From Dama dama (lineage: Eukaryota > Chordata > Mammalia > Artiodactyla > Cervidae), in NCBI RefSeq assembly GCF_033118175.1, contig NC_083692.1, positions 87,586,501-87,650,500 on the forward strand: a DNA stretch of 64,000 nucleotides, read 5' to 3'. Shown here in pieces: positions 10,541 to 20,888 of the stretch. The notes beneath the pieces were generated by a model. That model was not told the origin of the DNA and did not search any database. It saw only the letters and a list, made by a program, of their open reading frames with translations. A program made the translations under genes and the position numbers. Within the stretch, counting starts at the first letter, position 1; each line of letters begins with the position of its first letter.

Positions 10541-10978
10541 CCCCAGGACCGCTGCCCTCACACGACCTGGCTCCACCTTCTCAGCGGCATCTGCGGCAAA
10601 GCATCTCTAATCTCAGCCTCAGAGTCTCCATTTCCCAGCCTGTGTGTGTTTCTGCCCCAGCAACACGTTGCCAATCTCCTGTCTCTCTGTCTCCAACTCC
10701 CCATCCCTGGGCCTCTGTGTTTTCCACTTGATCTCACCCGTCTCTTTCTCCGCCCTTCCCTGGCGTCTGCGGGTGAGTGGTCCTTGTTTGCTTGGCCCTT
10801 CCCGTCCATATCTATCCCTGCTTCTCCCTCTCCATCGCCTTCTTGATGCCCGAGCTACCTCGATAACATCTGTAACATCTCGGGTCTGAGGCCAGGTCTG
10901 TGTGATTCGGCCTCCTTGGGGTTGTTTGACGAACTCTGTCTCTGCCTCTTTCTTTCTGGCACCTATTTCTCCGTGTTT
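10541..10978. other. Pyrimidine-rich unique sequence
   Basis: Many TCTCTGTCTC-like tracts make long pseudo-open frames rich in Ser, Leu and Pro. No exon evidence. Confidence 0.45.
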
Positions 10979-11195
10979 TCAGAACAGTGTTTTTCAAGTT
11001 GTGTATCATGACTGTTGGTCACAAAATCAATGAATTATACTGTGACCAGCAATTAAATAAGCAGACCACAAAAAAAAAAAATACCAGAATATGTTCACAT
11101 ACTATCCTATGAACTGTTTCAGCTTTCTACATGACTGGGTTCCGATGTAAAATGTTTTCACTATAAGATTTGACAAAACAACATTTGAAAACAGT
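10979..11195 (+). mobile_element. hAT-Charlie-like relic (tentative)
   Basis: 'aacagtgtttttcaagttgtg...catgactgttggtcacaaaatcaat...gtgaccagcaat...aataccagaat' resembles the 'gggtcgtgaaatcaat...gaccagcat...taccagaa' order of an old Charlie MITE. An A-run sits at 11070-11082. Confidence 0.4.
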
Positions 11196-11204
11196 TTGTA
11201 CTGA

Positions 11205-11475
11205 GTGGAGATACTTTGGCTGCAAGTGCAAAAATCTCTGACTCAAACAAGCTCAACAAGATTTATTATCACCACTCCAAGAAGTCCAGGGGCAAGAGCA
11301 GGGCCAGTTAATCACTGCCAGACAACATCACTGGGAGTCAGGTACTTTCCTTTCTCGCTTTGCCCTAGGCCATCCTCAGTGAGCCAGCTCACTGTCTTCA
11401 CGGTCACAAGGTGGCTACTTGGCCTCCATCCACTCCTGACAGATTCATCAGAGAACCAAGGGCGGTCTGCTCCCA
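11205..11475 (-). mobile_element. Ancient interspersed repeat, first part (family not assigned)
   Basis: 'tactttggctgcaagtgcaaa', 'gactcaaacaagctcaacaag' and 'gtccaggggcaagagcaggg' are typical of an old mammalian repeat. It is interrupted by a Bov-tA and resumes after 11686 with 'cattggtcaggacaaggtcac' and 'cttaaccaatcacaggac'. Strand is a guess. Confidence 0.5.
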
Positions 11476-11686
11476 TTGTTGTTCAGTCGCTAAGTCACGT
11501 CCAGCTCTTTGCAACCCTATGGACGGTGGCCCTCCCAGGGTCCTCTGTCCATGGGATTTCTCAGGTGAGAGTACTGGAGTGGGCTGCCATTCTCTTCTCC
11601 AGGGGATCTTCCCGGATCAGGCAGTGAAGCTGCATCTCCTGCAGCGGCAGGCAGATTCTTTACTGCTGAGCCCACCAGGGAAGCCC
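11476..11686 (-). mobile_element. Bov-tA SINE
   Basis: Reverse-strand copy running from 'ttgttgttcagtcgctaag' to 'gagcccaccagggaagcc', diverged ('gtgaagctgcatctcctgc' in the former B-box region). It splits an older repeat. Confidence 0.93.
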
Positions 11687-11800
11687 CGTCTAGGCCCATA
11701 CATCCCTTTTATAGAAGTGAAGAAACCCGTCACATCTCATTGGTCAGGACAAGGTCACATGCCCACCTCTTAACCAATCACAGGACAAGGAGACAAGGCT
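11687..11800 (-). mobile_element. Ancient interspersed repeat, second part
   Basis: Continuation of the 11205 element, with two CCAAT-containing blocks ('cattggtcagg', 'aaccaatcacagg'). Confidence 0.45.
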
Positions 11801-12029
11801 CACGGCGAACGGCTTAGATGACTCAAGAGGGAGTCTCTTCCATTTACAGAGGAGGGCAGACACCAGAGGCCTTGGGCCTTCTCCCACCGGCAAGAAGTGG
11901 GAGAAGCCTGAAGGCGGGGCTGTCACCCACATCTGCCTCAGCCTCCCTGTGCCCTCTGCCTGGGCGTCAGCCTCAGTTTCCCTCCTAGTCCTGAGGGGAG
12001 GCCATGGGAAGCGCAGGGCACCATTTAGA
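11801..12029. other. Unique sequence
   Basis: Nothing recognised. Confidence 0.4.
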
Positions 12030-12492
12030 GTTTCTGCATTTGTTTTCTAGGCCTGCGAAAACAAACCTGGTGGCTTAACGCAGCAGAAATGGATTCTCCC
12101 ACAGCTCTGGAGGCCAGAAGCCCAAAGCCAAGGTGTCTCCCAGGACACACAACCCCCGAGGAATCTAGGGAAGAGGCTTTCTTCACTCTCCCTCCTGCCG
12201 ACGGCTCCAGCTGTTCTGTGACGTGTGGACACATCCCTCCTGCCTCTGCCTCTGTCCTCACACGGCCTTCTCCTATCCATCCCTCCCCCACACCCCATGT
12301 CCCTCCTCTGTGTCTCTTACAAGGACACTTGGCTTGTATTTAGGACCCACCTGGGTAGTCCAGGATGACGTCAACTTAGTCTGGGATAATCCTTAATTAC
12401 ATCTGCAAAGATCGTTTTTCTCAAATCAGGTCACATTGACAATTCCTGGATGTGGGCATATCTTTGAGGGGGCTACTCTTCAGGCCACTATT
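12030..12492 (-). mobile_element. Solitary ERVL-MaLR (MLT1-like) LTR
   Basis: The reverse-oriented order matches: 'ttctaggcctgcgaaaac', 'ggtggcttaacgcagcagaaa', 'cacagctctggaggccagaag', 'ttacaaggacac', 'ttaattacatctgcaaagat', 'aaatcaggtcacattg'. This is an ancient endogenous-retrovirus-like LTR with no coding part. Confidence 0.75.
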
Positions 12493-13079
12493 GGGGCTCT
12501 GCTCACCTCACCCCAGCTCAGCCCCAGGTTCCTGCAGGGACAGGACCCAGAGTCATGGACACCCTCCCACCGACCCCTATGGGGCCTGACCTCTGAACTG
12601 CAGCATCCTTATCTGCCAAACAGAGACCTGAAGGAGTAAGTAACGGCGGCAAAAAAGAAAACCTAGCAAATATCAGGAAATAGCACGTTTTCCTAATCCT
12701 CTTGTCCCTTAAGAGAAAAAGCAGGTTGACGTTCCCACCCATTTTCCAGGGAACTAAGTCCTTTTTGGAAACTGGGCTGAGGCAGAGGGACCTGGTGAGC
12801 TGTTAAAAAAACATCCTTATGTCCCCTGTGAAGGTCACAGGACCCTATTCAGGCTCTGGCTCCCTTGCACTTCCTTGAATCAAAGTATGAGATTTCTAGA
12901 AAGCCCCTCTGATAAGGCTGCACCTGTTACCTGGGACGGGCTATTCTGGCCCCACCATAGCTATGGTAAGACTAACAGTAACTGCCCCTCAACCTTGCCT
13001 GAGGCCTCACAGCTCCCCAGAGACCCTCATACATTGGACTCTGGCAACAATCCTCATGGTTCAAGTAAAGTGACTGAAG
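12493..13079. other. Unique sequence
   Basis: No repeat or exon is recognised. Confidence 0.4.
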
Positions 13080-13200
13080 TATATTCATTCATTCATTCAA
13101 CAGACATTGACTGAGGACTAATTTTGTACCTGTCAGACATTGTTGCAGGCAGGCCTGGGGATTCATCAGTGAAGAAGACAAACACCTCTGCCCTCACAGA
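13080..13200 (-). mobile_element. L2 LINE 3' end
   Basis: The reverse of the L2 terminus: 'attcattcattcattcaacag', 'tgtacctgtcagacattgttg', 'gggattcatcagtgaagaag', 'ctgccctcacagagctgatg'. Confidence 0.75.
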
Positions 13201-13339
13201 GCTGATGTGTTCCAGAGAGATTAAGTAATTCACCCACGGCCACATGCAGCTAAATGACTAGACTGGACCCAGAACTGGATCCCCAGGCTGTTCACACTGA
13301 ACCCATCGGTCTGTGGTCTTCTGGGAAAACCTCTGGGAG

Positions 13340-13934
13340 CAATGGGATAAAAACAGCAATGCTGGGAGGATGTGTCTAAAAGAATTTGGCTGCCCTCTGA
13401 CCCCTGCCCCAGGAGGTAATCCTAACCCCCTTGGAGTTTACCCAGCGATGGGGTGTCTCCTCCCCAGCGATGGGGTGTCTCCATTATTCAAAGAGGGGCC
13501 CTCAGACCACACCCGCTAGTTTATGCTAATCAGATGATTCACGATTGTTCTCCCCATATTTATGCTAATAAGATGGCTCAGGGTTGGGCCTGACTAGATC
13601 AGAACAACCAAGCCTGTGATTGGAGGGTTGAGGCTTTGGGTCTGTGATGTCAGCCTGATCTGGTGGGGTCGGGGGGCATGGAGATGGAGTTCAATCATGT
13701 AGCCAATGATTTGACCAGTCATGCCTGCATAGTGAAGCCTCAATAAAAACTCTAGACACCAAGCTCAGTGAACTGCCCTGGTTGGCAGTATGCTCCGAGT
13801 TTGTGGCCCTTCCATGCGCAGGGTAACCCTTCCCTGAGGAGTACAGCAGTTTTGCATCTGGAACCCTCCCAGACCTCGCCTATCTGTCTCTCCCTTTGGC
13901 TTGCTCAGATCTGTAAACATTTGCTATAATAAAA
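13340..13934 (+). mobile_element. Ancient ERV LTR, left part of a nested cluster
   Basis: Recognisable LTR blocks: two copies of a 20-base unit (13441-13460 and 13463-13482), 'tttatgctaatcagatgattc', 'atgctaataagatggctcagg', 'ccagtcatgcctgcatagtg', 'aagcctcaataaaaactc', and a U5-like 'gctataataaaat'. It resumes at 14699, so a later L1 landed inside it. ERV class is not assigned and there is no internal coding region. Confidence 0.65.
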
Positions 13935-14163
13935 TTAAAATCATCAAAAAAAAGAAAAACACTTATGATTCCACATATGAGGTATCTAGGGTAATCAGAT
14001 GCATAGAGGCAGAGCTCACCAGGGCCTGGGTCATGGGAGGAATGGGGAGTTAGTTTTTAATGGGTACAGAGTTTCATTCTTGCAGCATGAAAAGATTTCT
14101 AGAGATGGACTGCATAACAATGCAAATGTACTTTACTACACTGTACATTTAAAAGCAGTTATA
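13935..14163 (+). mobile_element. L1 LINE 3' UTR fragment, left part
   Basis: Old L1 3' end: 'gattccacatatgaggtatc', 'catagaggcagagctcacc', 'atggggagttagtttttaatg', 'tgcaaatgtactttactac', 'tgtacatttaaaagcagtt'. It is inserted in the LTR and carries two SINEs itself. Confidence 0.75.
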
Positions 14164-14391
14164 GGGACTTCCCTGGTGGTACAGTAGTTAAGAATACGCC
14201 TTCCCATGCAGGGGACTCTTGTTTGATCTCTGGTCAAGGAACTAAGCTCCCACAAGCCACAGAGCAACTAAGCCTGTGCCCCAACTACTGCGCCCACATG
14301 GCAACTAGAGAAAAGCCTGTGCATCACAACAGCAAGACCCAGCATGCTGCAACTGAAACCTGATGCATCCAAAAATAATAAATTAATAAAT
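14164..14391 (+). mobile_element. CHR-type SINE inserted in L1
   Basis: 'gggacttccctggtggtacag' head, 'gtttgatctctggtcaagg', 'gcaactaagcctgtg' repeats, 'cccagcatgctgcaac', and an AATAATAAATTAATAAAT tail. Confidence 0.88.
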
Positions 14392-14431
14392 TCTAAAGAT
14401 ATGGTTATGATGTTAACTTCTAGGGTATGTA
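14392..14431 (+). mobile_element. L1 3' UTR, middle sliver
   Basis: 'ggttatgatgttaacttctagg' matches the 'ggttaaaatggtaaattttatg' segment just before the L1 poly-A. Confidence 0.5.
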
Positions 14432-14634
14432 TGTTAGTCGCTCAGTTGTGTCCAACTCTTTGTGACCCCATAGACTATAGCCCTCTAGGCTCCTCTATCC
14501 ATGGAATTCTCCAGGCAAGAATACTGGAGTGGGTTGCCATTCCTTTCTCCAGGGGATCTTTCCAACCCAGGGATGGAACCCAGGTCTCCTGCATTGCAGG
14601 CAGATTCTTTATCATCTGAGCCACCAGGAAAGCT
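14432..14634 (-). mobile_element. Bov-tA SINE inserted in L1
   Basis: A reverse-strand copy from 'tgttagtcgctcagttgtg' to 'gagccaccaggaaagctcc'. 'gggtatgt' is present on both sides (near 14423 and 14638) as the TSD. Confidence 0.93.
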
Positions 14635-14695
14635 CCTGGGTATGTGTATCTTACCATGATTTAAAAAAAAAACAAACAAACTATAAAATATAGCA
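14635..14695 (+). mobile_element. L1 3' end and poly-A
   Basis: 'gtatcttaccatgatttaaaaa' followed by an A-rich tail completes the L1 begun at 13935. Confidence 0.65.
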
Positions 14696-14698
14696 CTT

Positions 14699-14800
14699 TT
14701 CTGAGCTCTTTCTATGCGAGTCTTCCTATCAAATTGTCAACCTGAGGATGGTCATAGGAACTCCTGAATTTGTAGCCAGCTGGTCAGAGTAAGGGGGCCC
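14699..14800 (+). mobile_element. Ancient ERV LTR, right part
   Basis: 'ctgagctctttctatgcgag' and 'gaatttgtagccagctggtcag' continue the U5-side order of the LTR at 13340, after the L1 interruption. Confidence 0.55.
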
Positions 14801-15074
14801 TGGGAACCCTTGACCTTCTGCCGGAGTCTGGAGTGAGAGCCTTGTCAAGGACTGTGTCCTCAATCTGGGAACGGTGGCCCAACTCTAGGCACATGGCTGA
14901 GGGAGGCAGAGAGTGGGAGCTGGCTGGGGGATCAAGTGGCTTCTGGAGTCCTGTCCAGCCCTGAGTCTCCGTGATTCCTCCATAATGACTCCCAGCCCCA
15001 AGCACCGGCCCCTACACTGTCTGCTCCATGCACTTATCCCTTGACTCTCCTCTTCGTGTCCTTTTCAGGGTGTG
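14801..15074. other. Unique sequence
   Basis: Nothing recognised. Confidence 0.4.
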
Positions 15075-15190
15075 TGCGTGTGTGTCTGTCCATTCCCCAT
15101 CAAGGCTGTGAGCTCCTCTGGGCCTGGAACTATCTACTCTTCATTTGCTTCCAACACCGAATGGTTTCTCTGTGGATGAACTGAATAGCC
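15075..15190 (+). mobile_element. L2 LINE 3' end
   Basis: 'caaggctgtgagctcctctgg', 'tactcttcatttgcttccaac' and 'gtttctctgtggatgaactg' follow the L2 terminal order. Confidence 0.6.
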
Positions 15191-15327
15191 TTCCTCTTTC
15201 CGGTCTGAAGCTCTGGATCCCGGGGCCCCTATGGTGGGGGGTGGGGCACTCACTGCTGCAGTTCCATCTTAAGCGTTTGCTTCCTTGACTTGGTGCTGGA
15301 TTGTTTTTCAGAGGCACCTCTAGTGGT

Positions 15328-15542
15328 CAAGCTTCCCTGGTGGCTCAGATGGTAAAGAATACGCCTGTGATGCAGGAGACCCCGGTTCGATCCCTGGATC
15401 AGGAAGATCCCCTGGAGAAGGGAATGACTACCCACTCTAGTATTCTTGCCTGGAGAACCCCATGCACAGAGGACCCTGCTGGGCTACAGTCTATGGGGGT
15501 TAGAAAGAGTCAGACACGACTGAGCAACTAACACTTTCAGTT
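15328..15542 (+). mobile_element. Bov-tA SINE
   Basis: A complete forward copy from 'caagcttccctggtggctcag' to 'cacgactgagcaactaacac'. TSD cacctctagtggt (15315-15327) and cacttctagtggt (15543-15555), one mismatch in 13. Confidence 0.95.
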
Positions 15543-15689
15543 CACTTCTAGTGGTGGGGCACAGGAAAAGGAGGAGAGTTTTCGGCTGTTAACACAGTTG
15601 CGCCCCAAGCTCACCACCCCTGCCTCCAGTCCTGAGGTCACTGGAACAGATCAGACCCTCCTTCCAGAAGATGACCTCGTCCCCCTGGG

Positions 15690-16060
15690 GATGTGGACTG
15701 TTTAATTAGAACACCTTCAGTCGAAACGCTCATTTGTTTATGGGGAATACAGGCACAGGCTTTTAAAGACATGCCATAAGTTTAACAGTTATTGGATTTT
15801 TCAACTTGTTTACAAAAGCAATATTGTTAAATGGCCAACGGCCAGGCCCAGTTGTTTTTCCTCCTGTGCCTTCTGACAACAGGAAAGCGTATTATCCGCC
15901 CCCAGCTGGCTCCCGGGAGGTATGGGGAACAGCATTCCATTTTGCTGTCTGTTTAATTATCCATTCAGCCGGGCTTACACTAAAGCAGTTCCTCATTTGT
16001 TCACAGCCAGATCTGCTCTGGAATCGACAAAGAGCTCCTTCCCCATTCCACAACCCCTGC
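15690..16060. promoter_or_regulatory. Conserved non-coding element candidate
   Basis: Repeat-free block with homeodomain-type TAAT sites ('gtttaattag', 'ctgtttaattatcc'), 'gctcatttgtttatgg', and CpGs kept in an A/T-rich context ('cagtcgaaacgc', 'gcgtattatccgcc'). No exon or known repeat is visible. Enhancer function is inferred from composition only. Confidence 0.4.
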
Positions 16061-16315
16061 AGCAGCTCCTGCAAGCAGCTTCACTCAGAGAAAATGCCAG
16101 CCTCCTAAGAACCTGTCCCTTTGGAACAATGGATCCAAAAGGAGATGCAGGTAGTCTAGGTGACCTTGACACTTGACTTCACATTGCTGGGTCAAAGGCT
16201 CTTCCTTGCTCAGAGAAAGAATATTGCTTTGGAAAAGTCTTTTTAAAGCAGGCTGCTGGACACCACTACAAGCTGTTGGGGAGGTTTTAAAAATAGAGCT
16301 TGCCATGACTTGCCT
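16061..16315. other. Unique sequence
   Basis: Nothing recognised. Confidence 0.4.
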
Positions 16316-16425
16316 TTTCAGATTCTGATTTAGAGGGCCTGGGTCTTCAAATCTGAGATTTTAAAAGCCTCCCAGGTGATTCTGATAAACTAACAGCCAG
16401 ATTTAGAGGCTTTTGGACTGGAAAA
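16316..16425 (+). mobile_element. MER5-like DNA transposon relic
   Basis: 'tttcagattctgatttagagg', 'gggtcttcaaatctgagat' and 'ttaaaagcctcccaggtgatt' follow the MER5A right-half order. Confidence 0.55.
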
Positions 16426-17030
16426 TCTCAGCCTGCCTTTGACGCTGAGGTTCTGTAATGTTCTGTGCCAGTGGAGGGGAGGGTGGGAGACTGGGCCTTC
16501 CTTCTGCTCTTCACACCAGACCAAGTAGGCGCTCCATGGTCACTTAGCTGGCTGAGCTCGACGAAGCTCACACCTGATGAGAAGTCATCTTGGGGAAACA
16601 GCCAGGTAGACGGGGCTCCAAAATCCTCAAGTAGCTAGAAATGAACTGAGTAGTGCCTATAAGCTGATGCAAGGGTTCTGTGGCTGATCTTATCGTGGAA
16701 CACCTTCACCAGCCCAGCAGGTGTCTGAAGGGCCAGGGAAAATGTATCCCTGTCCAACTTTCATTGGGTAAGTGCCTCTGGATAGGTGGACTCCACACTC
16801 AAGGCTGACTTGGCTACAGATGCAGAGAGGAGTTCGAGGGGCAGAGAGCTGGAGGTGGGGGCCCGTCCCCTCTCCAAGTCCCCATCTTCCCACCCACCTC
16901 CTCCTAGCAGTGCCAAATTGTCCCTCCAGAGAAGTCTTGGATTCAAACTTCCCCATCCATCCCATCTAGAGTGGTCAGAGTGCAAACAACCTCAATGGCA
17001 GTCACACTCAAACTAAGGCTCAACCTCTCT
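16426..17030. other. Unique sequence
   Basis: No repeat or exon is recognised. Confidence 0.4.
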
Positions 17031-17034
17031 ATGG

Positions 17035-17235
17035 CACTTAATATATAACACACTTGCCAACCATCATCACCCTCCATCCTCACAACACCTCTGTAAAGGC
17101 AGGACCATTTGACAGTCTAGGGGATGGAAGGTCAAAGACAGGACTGAATGACTTGAAAAAGGCCAGAGGGCTGCCACGTGGAGGAACCAGAATCTACCTA
17201 CCCTCAGACCTTCTAATTCGAAGTCCAAAGCCCAC
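17035..17235 (+). mobile_element. MIR SINE
   Basis: 'ctccatcctcacaacacctc' begins the MIR core, with 'ggatggaaggtcaaagacagg', 'gactgaatgacttgaaaaagg' and 'gaaccagaatctacctacc' behind it. Confidence 0.65.
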
Positions 17236-17324
17236 AGGCCTCCTTAGTAGCATACACTTTCTTGGCTTTCATCTTTCTTAGAGTGCTTCCATACATGTGA
17301 CTCTGTTTGACTAATTATACTAAG

Positions 17325-17425
17325 CTTCGAAGGTTTTAGATCCTCAACTGTCAACCGAGGAATCTGAAGGTCCAAGAAGTTAAAGGGACCACACAGCTGT
17401 ACCCTTATAATCCGGGAGTTGTAAA
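17325..17425 (+). mobile_element. MIR SINE fragment (tentative)
   Basis: 'agatcctcaactgtcaaccg', 'aggaatctgaaggtccaaga' and 'aaagggaccacacagctg' fit a diverged MIR core. Confidence 0.45.
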
Positions 17426-17436
17426 AAGGAAAGGTG

Positions 17437-17597
17437 GGGGACTTACTAGACAGTCCAGTGATTACGACTCCACGCTCTCAATGAAGAGGGTCCAGCTTTG
17501 ATCCCTGGTCAGGTAACTAGATCCTGCCTGCCGCAGCTAAAGATCTGAGTGCCTAACTGAGACCCAGTACAGCCAAATAAATTTTTTAAAAAAGAAG
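17437..17597 (+). mobile_element. CHR-1-type SINE
   Basis: 'ggggacttactagacagtccag' head, 'tttgatccctggtcaggtaac', 'gagacccagtacagcc', and an AAATAAATTTTTT tail. Perfect 11-base TSD aaggaaaggtg at 17426-17436 and 17598-17608. Confidence 0.88.
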
Positions 17598-17739
17598 AAG
17601 GAAAGGTGTAAAGTTGGCTATGGAAAGTGGGTAGAAGAAGTAAGGTTTTGAATTACACTGTAGCTCTTAAAAGCTGTGACCCTGGGAAAGTTATTTACAT
17701 TTTAAGTTTTGTCATCAATGTTCAGGGATAATTCTTAAA

Positions 17740-18060
17740 ACATAAAATAACCACTTTAATACAAATGTAAACATGGACAAATGTCAAAAAGATTTTATTT
17801 ACCTAATTAATGAGGGAAGCAGTAAGGTGTTAAATACTGGTTCAAAGGAGAATTCAAAGACCTTACATACCTAAGGCAGTCTGAAATGAGTTTATAAGCA
17901 GTGCAAAACTGGTCAATATCCTCGGGGCAATAGTCATTTGCATTCCAACAGGCAAAATTTATTTGCATCCCTGGACAAGAATTATTTGCATTATTATCAG
18001 TTTGCTACAACTTCTAGAGTTGTAAAAAAAAAAAAAAGCCCAAAGACAATAAAATGAACA
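17740..18060. promoter_or_regulatory. Octamer-rich conserved-element candidate
   Basis: Three exact ATTTGCAT octamers (the POU-factor site) lie at 17936-17943, 17961-17968 and 17984-17991, spaced 25 and 23 bases. The units around them are alignable (ggcaatagtc/ggcaaaattt/gacaagaatt followed by the octamer), suggesting an old short tandem expansion. 'acctaattaatgagg' at 17801 adds a TAATTA homeodomain site. No known repeat is visible. Confidence 0.45.
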
Positions 18061-18324
18061 GATCACCCAGAAAAGAGCCTTGCAAGGCATCAAGCAATGT
18101 TTTTTGGCTCATTACAAAGACTTTCACAATTTTTTCCTAACCTTGTTAAATGCAGATGATCCATGGGGCTGTTGGGAGGATTACGTGAGGTCGTGTGTTT
18201 CCTGCCTGGTGCATGGTAGGTTTCCCTTCCCTGCCCATGGCAAGGATCTTCCTTCTGGGGTGGCTTCCTGAGTACCCAAGTTTAGGGGCTTTCTCGCTCT
18301 GCTGAGTCTGATAGAGGAGAGACT
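18061..18324. other. Unique sequence
   Basis: Nothing recognised. Confidence 0.4.
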
Positions 18325-18450
18325 GGGCCTTAATGTCACCTAGACTCAGGATCTGGTCCTGGCCCTGCCACATCCTTGGGCAAATCATTTCTTTGCTCCT
18401 TCCACCTCAGTTAACCAGCAGTAAGAACAAGGAGCTGGACAAGATGACCT
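18325..18450 (-). mobile_element. MIR SINE
   Basis: Reverse MIR order: 'agactcaggatctggtcctgg', 'cttgggcaaatcatttcttt', 'ccacctcagttaacc'. Confidence 0.6.
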
Positions 18451-18534
18451 CAAAATTTAGCTCAGTAAATCTTGGTTTCATACTGACTCACACAGCACAG
18501 ACAGAACTGTAGATTTCCTGAGACCAATTCACAG

Positions 18535-18675
18535 GATGGTTGACAGACATAGATTTTGGAAGCACACAGATAGATGTTTGAATCCCAGTTCAGCTCCTAC
18601 TATCTGTGTGACCTTGAGTAAGCAGCTTAACATCTCTGAGCCTACATTGCTTATCTGTCAGATGAGGTTATAACA
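18535..18675 (-). mobile_element. MIR SINE
   Basis: A clear reverse copy: 'gtttgaatcccagttcagc', 'ctatctgtgtgaccttgagt', 'ttaacatctctgagcc', 'cttatctgtcagatgagg'. Confidence 0.85.
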
Positions 18676-19305
18676 AAGGCTCCAGAGTTTACTCTGAAGA
18701 TGAAGATGGACAATATGTTACATGCTCCCACATAGTTAATGCTAGATGTCAGTTTCCATTCTCCACTCCTGTATACCAAGTGGGCTCTGCTTTGGGTCAC
18801 AGGGTCAGAGATCCCCTGTCTCTGCCCATGGTCACTCAGTAGGTCCGTGAATAAACCCTCACTGGGTTTGCCTCTAGCCAAGCATTGCAAGATCGATTAC
18901 ACTTGACTCCTATACTCAGGCACTTTGGTCTTGCCAAGGATCTAGGCTGCAGACATGGCTAACGACAGAGGGAGAAAACTCAGTCCTTCAATGGGGTGGG
19001 CAATGGGCTGGGCGAGGTCCCAGGAGGCAGAGCTCACTTTGGCAGTGGTGGGCTTCCAGGAGGAGGCGAACCTTGAGTGGGCACTGCAAGATTCAGACGC
19101 AAGGAGGAGCTTCAAGGCACAGGGGCCACTCAGACAGAGACTTCTTCGGCCATCGCCTCCCCAGTGACCTGCCTCTCCTGCTGCTGCATGAGAAGCACTG
19201 TAAAGGATGCACTTTTTACCCACAGTGCCTGGCACAGGGGAGTTGCTTCACAGTATCTGAAAAATGGATGAGGGCAGTACCTAGAGCCCACGTTCACATA
19301 TAGAT
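18676..19305. other. Unique sequence
   Basis: A short 'cacagtgcctggcacagggg' near 19220 resembles an L2 tail. Nothing else is seen. Confidence 0.4.
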
Positions 19306-19517
19306 CGGTGGTTCTAACAGGGTGATATTGCCCCAGGGACACCAGGCAATGTCTGGAGACATTTTGGTTGTCACATCTGGGGTGGAAGGCTAAGAAGGGG
19401 CTATTGGCATCCAAAAGCCAGGGATGCTGCTAAATAGCCTCCGGTTCACAGGACAGCCCCCACACGAAGGTTTGTTCAGCCCCAAATGCTAAGAGTGTCA
19501 AGGTTGAGAAACCTTGG
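19306..19517 (+). mobile_element. MER20 hAT-Charlie DNA transposon
   Basis: Nearly full length: 'cggtggttctaacagggtg', 'ggcaatgtctggagacatttt', 'ggttgtcacatctggggtgg', 'agccagggatgctgctaaat', 'cacaggacagcccccacac', ending 'aaggttgagaaaccttgg'. The terminal sequences are complementary. MER20 copies are known to have been co-opted as enhancers in some placental mammals. Confidence 0.93.
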
Positions 19518-20462
19518 TACAGAGGAACAGTAAGTAGATCGGGTCACAATACTTCCAGGGGATGTTTGGGGCCAGGGAACACTGACAGTGTTTACTAAAG
19601 AAATTGAGACCCAAAGGGGATGAAGCGTCTTTCTCCGGGTCACACCACAAGTTAGCAATAGCCTGAAAATATGAGGGGAATCACTGACTGAAACCGCCCT
19701 CCCTGGCCAGACTCTACAGTCACCACTTGCATGAATTATCTTACAACAGGGGCTCCTGGTAAGAAACGCAGAACTAACAAGCCATCACCGAGCAAAAGAA
19801 TTCAGGAAAGGTCAAAAGGAGAGAGGAGACTCCAATCCATATGTCCCACCAACCTTCCAGAATCCTCCTCACTGGAAGCCATCTTGGCTGAGCGATGCTC
19901 TCACCACCAAGAAGGACCCTGAGTCAGAGCGCTTGGCCAGAGACAACCTGGAAACTAATTCCATTACCATGAAACACAGGACTATGAGCCACATGGCAGA
20001 GCTGTCTGCTGGGTCCCCTCACGCGACTGGTCTCCACCCAGCTGCCCCTTCCCAATAAGGTCCCTTACTCTGTCAGCATGTATGTCTCCTCAGATAATTC
20101 ATTTCCAAGTGTTAGACAAGAGCCACTCTTGGGCCCTGGAAGGGGTCCCTCTTCCTGCAGCCAAAAGAGAGGCCAATCTTTGGACGCATCACCTAGGGCT
20201 CTTTCTGTCAGCACGCCCCTCACAGCCTCTTCACACCTGTTGTCACATCTCAAAGTCATCTTTGCCCCACCTCCCCTACACAGCTTAATAAGACTGCTTC
20301 AGTAGCAGTGACTTGAAATACACCAAATGGTTCAGGTCTTGGAGGCTTTAAACATGTCACTGACAGCACGACTCTGAATCCTTATCCCAGGCCTGCGTCC
20401 ATGGCATCATTCCCACACAAGAATTAACTTCAGAAAAATTTAAAGGTTAATAAATGTTGAGT
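19518..20462. other. Unique sequence
   Basis: No repeat or exon is recognised. Confidence 0.4.
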
Positions 20463-20888
20463 CATGTATGAATGTGAAAGCTCGACTATAAAGAAAGCTG
20501 AGCACCGAAGAATTGATGCTTTTGAACTGTGGTGTTGGAGAAGAGTCCTGAGAGTCCCTTGGACTGCAAGGAGATTAAACCAACCAATTCTAGAGGAAAT
20601 CAGTCCTGAATTTTCATTGCAAGGACTGATACTGAAGCTGAAACTCCAATCCTTTGGCCACCTTATGCGAAGAACAGGGTCATATGAAAAGACCCTGATG
20701 CTGGGAAAGATTGAAGGCAGGAGGAGAAGGGGACGACAGAGGATGAGATGGTTGGATGGCATCTCTGACTCAATGGACTTGAGTTTGAGCAAGCTCTGGG
20801 AGTTGGTGATGGACAAGGAAGCCTGATGTGCTGCAGTCCATGGGGTCACAAAGAGTTGGACATGACTGAGTGAGTGAACTGAACTGAA
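20463..20888 (+). mobile_element. BovB LINE 3' end
   Basis: A plus-strand ORF2 C-terminus. One frame (20464-20826) stays open for 120 codons, carrying the CxxxW.C-type WCWRR segment, then FGHLMRR and LMLGKIEGRRRRGRQRM, followed by the 'gagtgagtgaactgaactg' tail. The RT active site is missing, so it is a dead fragment. Confidence 0.95.
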
